Below, piece by piece: positions 62,630 through 64,000 of a stretch of 64,000 bases of DNA (position 1 is the stretch's first letter; each line of letters opens with the position of its first letter). The position numbers and the translations under genes are program-made. The DNA comes from CAWAHD01 sp963781785 (lineage in GTDB: Bacteria > Planctomycetota > Planctomycetia > Isosphaerales > Isosphaeraceae), in the NCBI GenBank assembly GCA_963781785.1, contig CAWAHD010000001.1, forward strand, positions 1,426,001 to 1,490,000, given 5' to 3'. The notes under the pieces were generated by a model that saw only the letters and a program-made list of their open reading frames with translations, did not search any database and was not told where the DNA came from.

Positions 62630-64000
62630 CTATGTTGCCGCGCTGGAGAGCTGCGGCCGCAAAAGTGGAAACAGGATCACGTCGCGGATGCTGGGTTGAT
62701 TGAAGAGGATCATACAGAGCCGATCGATGCCGATGCCCAGGCCCCCGGCCGGCGGCATCGCGTGCTTGAGCGCCCGCACGAAGTCGTCATCCATCTTGGC
62801 CATCGACTCCTCGGGCGGCAGGCCTGCGAGCTGACTCTTGAACAGCTTTTCCTGGAGCTGCGGGTCATTGAGCTCGGTATACGCGTTGGCGAGCTCCATA
62901 CCGTGTACGTAAAGCTCGAACCGCTCGGCGACTTTCGGGTTCGACGCCTTGCGCTTGGTCAGCGGGCAGAGGGCGGCGGGATAGTCGATGACGAAGATGG
63001 GCCCGGTCAATCGGTCTTCGACGACGGCCTCGAAGAGCTCGCTCGTCACGACGTCCGGATCTTTCAAGGCTGTCGCGACGCCGGCGGCTTCCGCCCGCGC
63101 CTTGACCGCCGCGAAATCATTGGGGTCGATGCCGCCGTGCTCCGCCAGAAGGTCGGCGTAAGTCCGGCGCGGCCACGGAGGCGTGAAGTCAACGGTCGAC
63201 TCGCCCCAGGGACGAACAAACCCGCCCCCCAGCGACTCGATGGCTCCGCAAACGAGCGACTCGGTCAGATCCATCATGACGCCGTAGTCGGCATAAGCCT
63301 GATAGGCTTCCATCATGGTGAACTCGGGGTTATGCCGGGGGTCGAGGCCCTCGTTGCGGTAGACGCGGCCGATCTCGAAGACCCGCTCCATCCCGCCGAC
63401 CAGGAGCCTCTTCAAGTGCAATTCCAGGGCAATCCGCAGGAAGAGGTCGAGGTCAAGGGCATTGTGATGGGTGACAAAGGGACGCGCGGCCGCACCGCCG
63501 GCGATCGACTGCATGGTCGGGGTTTCCACCTCGACGAATCCCTTTTCGGCCATGGTGCGGCGGAACGAGGCGATCAGCTTCGAGCGGCCCAGGAAGACGG
63601 CCAGCGACTCGGGATTGCTGAAGAGATCGACGTAGCGCTGGCGATAGCGCTGTTCGATGTCGGTCAGGCCGTGCCATTTCTCGGGGGGAGGGAGCAGGCA
63701 CTTGGCGAGAAATGTCAGCTTCTCTGCGAAGACGGTCAACTCGCCGGTCTTGGTGTGGCCGAGGCGGCCGTCGACGCCGATCAGATCGCCGAGGTCGAGC
63801 AGATCCACGAGGCTCCAGCCGGCGTCGCCGACCTGCCGCTTGCCGGCGAAGATCTGGATGTCTCCGGACCAGTCGCGGAGATTGAGAAAAACGACCTTCC
63901 CCTGGCCGCGGCGGAGCATGATCCGGCCGGCGACCCGAACCTCGGGCCCAGGCTGTTCGGTTTCACTGCTGGCGGGAAGCGGCAAGGCGCGGACCTGGGC
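62630..64000 (-). CDS. lysS: class II lysyl-tRNA synthetase, 5' end outside the window
   Basis: At least 457 residues; the gene runs off the right edge. The anticodon-binding OB domain is visible (EVRVAGRIMLRRGQGKVVFL). Class II motifs: FVEVETPTMQSIAGGAAARP (motif 1 region), RVFEIGRVYRNEGLDPRHNP with EFTMMEAYQAYADYG (motif 2), and GGLGIGIDRLCMILFNQPSI (motif 3). The C-terminus RDVILFPLLRPQ is standard. It charges tRNA-Lys. It is followed by the lolC/E gene 58 bp downstream. The open frame extends upstream of 63985 (AQVRALPLPASSE), so the true start lies beyond 64000. Confidence 0.95.
   Translation of the reverse strand, partial: AQVRALPLPASSETEQPGPEVRVAGRIMLRRGQGKVVFLNLRDWSGDIQIFAGKRQVGDAGWSLVDLLDLGDLIGVDGRLGHTKTGELTVFAEKLTFLAKCLLPPPEKWHGLTDIEQRYRQRYVDLFSNPESLAVFLGRSKLIASFRRTMAEKGFVEVETPTMQSIAGGAAARPFVTHHNALDLDLFLRIALELHLKRLLVGGMERVFEIGRVYRNEGLDPRHNPEFTMMEAYQAYADYGVMMDLTESLVCGAIESLGGGFVRPWGESTVDFTPPWPRRTYADLLAEHGGIDPNDFAAVKARAEAAGVATALKDPDVVTSELFEAVVEDRLTGPIFVIDYPAALCPLTKRKASNPKVAERFELYVHGMELANAYTELNDPQLQEKLFKSQLAGLPPEESMAKMDDDFVRALKHAMPPAGGLGIGIDRLCMILFNQPSIRDVILFPLLRPQLSSAAT

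Noticed and set aside
61150..62703. 517-codon plus-strand ORF (His/Asp-rich)
   Set aside because: Antisense to the LolC/E permease, which has clear helices and a good ribosome binding site.

Overview
The window looks like chromosomal DNA of a planctomycete, probably of the Isosphaeraceae. It is GC-rich and dense in families typical of that group: DUF1501 and PSCyt1/PSCyt2/PSD1 proteins, DUF1559 proteins, an inserted giant signal peptidase I, ECF sigma factors paired with Ser/Thr kinases, and WD40 or TPR kinases. This placement is inference from gene content; there is no rRNA to test it, and no tRNA, CRISPR array or prophage was found.

Layout. 1-8.1 kb (minus): a BatA-like VWA protein, a DUF4175 protein, a VWA/GATase-like membrane protein and the start of a tandem paralogue of the last. 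8.1-16.6 kb: an ECF sigma factor with a kinase-WD40 gene, a di-heme oxidoreductase, a small antitoxin-like gene and a DUF1559 protein. 16.7-18.7 kb (minus): DUF58 and MoxR, the usual partners of the BatA/VWA genes, here separated from them by 8.5 kb. 18.8-36.6 kb is an accessory region: a caspase-like protein, a TIR-nSTAND-WD40 protein, a truncated TIR gene, a HEAT-repeat protein, an AbiEii/MNT-type nucleotidyltransferase, a broken Gfo/Idh/MocA oxidoreductase, a DUF433/DUF5615 toxin-antitoxin pair, a helicase remnant, a kinase-TPR gene and its ECF sigma factor. 36.6-43.7 kb: DUF4058, YjbR-like, DUF1501, PSD1 and an esterase. 44-49.3 kb: a glycolate oxidase cluster (glcD, an unknown gene, glcE, glcF) ending in a strong terminator. 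49.3-55.7 kb: small unknown genes, gpsA, DUF1802, lepB, and a third ECF sigma factor with a membrane partner. 55.7-58.2 kb: a complete 2483-bp insertion sequence with 18-bp inverted repeats and a 5-bp target duplication. 58.2-64 kb (minus): lysS (partial), lolC/E, lolD, ilvE, uspA and a NUDIX hydrolase.

About two dozen apparent single-base frameshifts occur, strongly clustered at 27-28.7 kb and 44-49 kb. In each case the coding signal continues at once in another frame with recognisable family motifs, so most are probably sequence errors. I annotate such genes as single units and say where they break.

The strongest candidate for an unusual system is the TIR-nSTAND1-WD40 gene at 19.8-24.1 kb, which has the layout of a sensor coupled to an NAD-cleaving effector, with a decayed second TIR gene just upstream and a toxin-antitoxin pair and other mobile-type remnants nearby.
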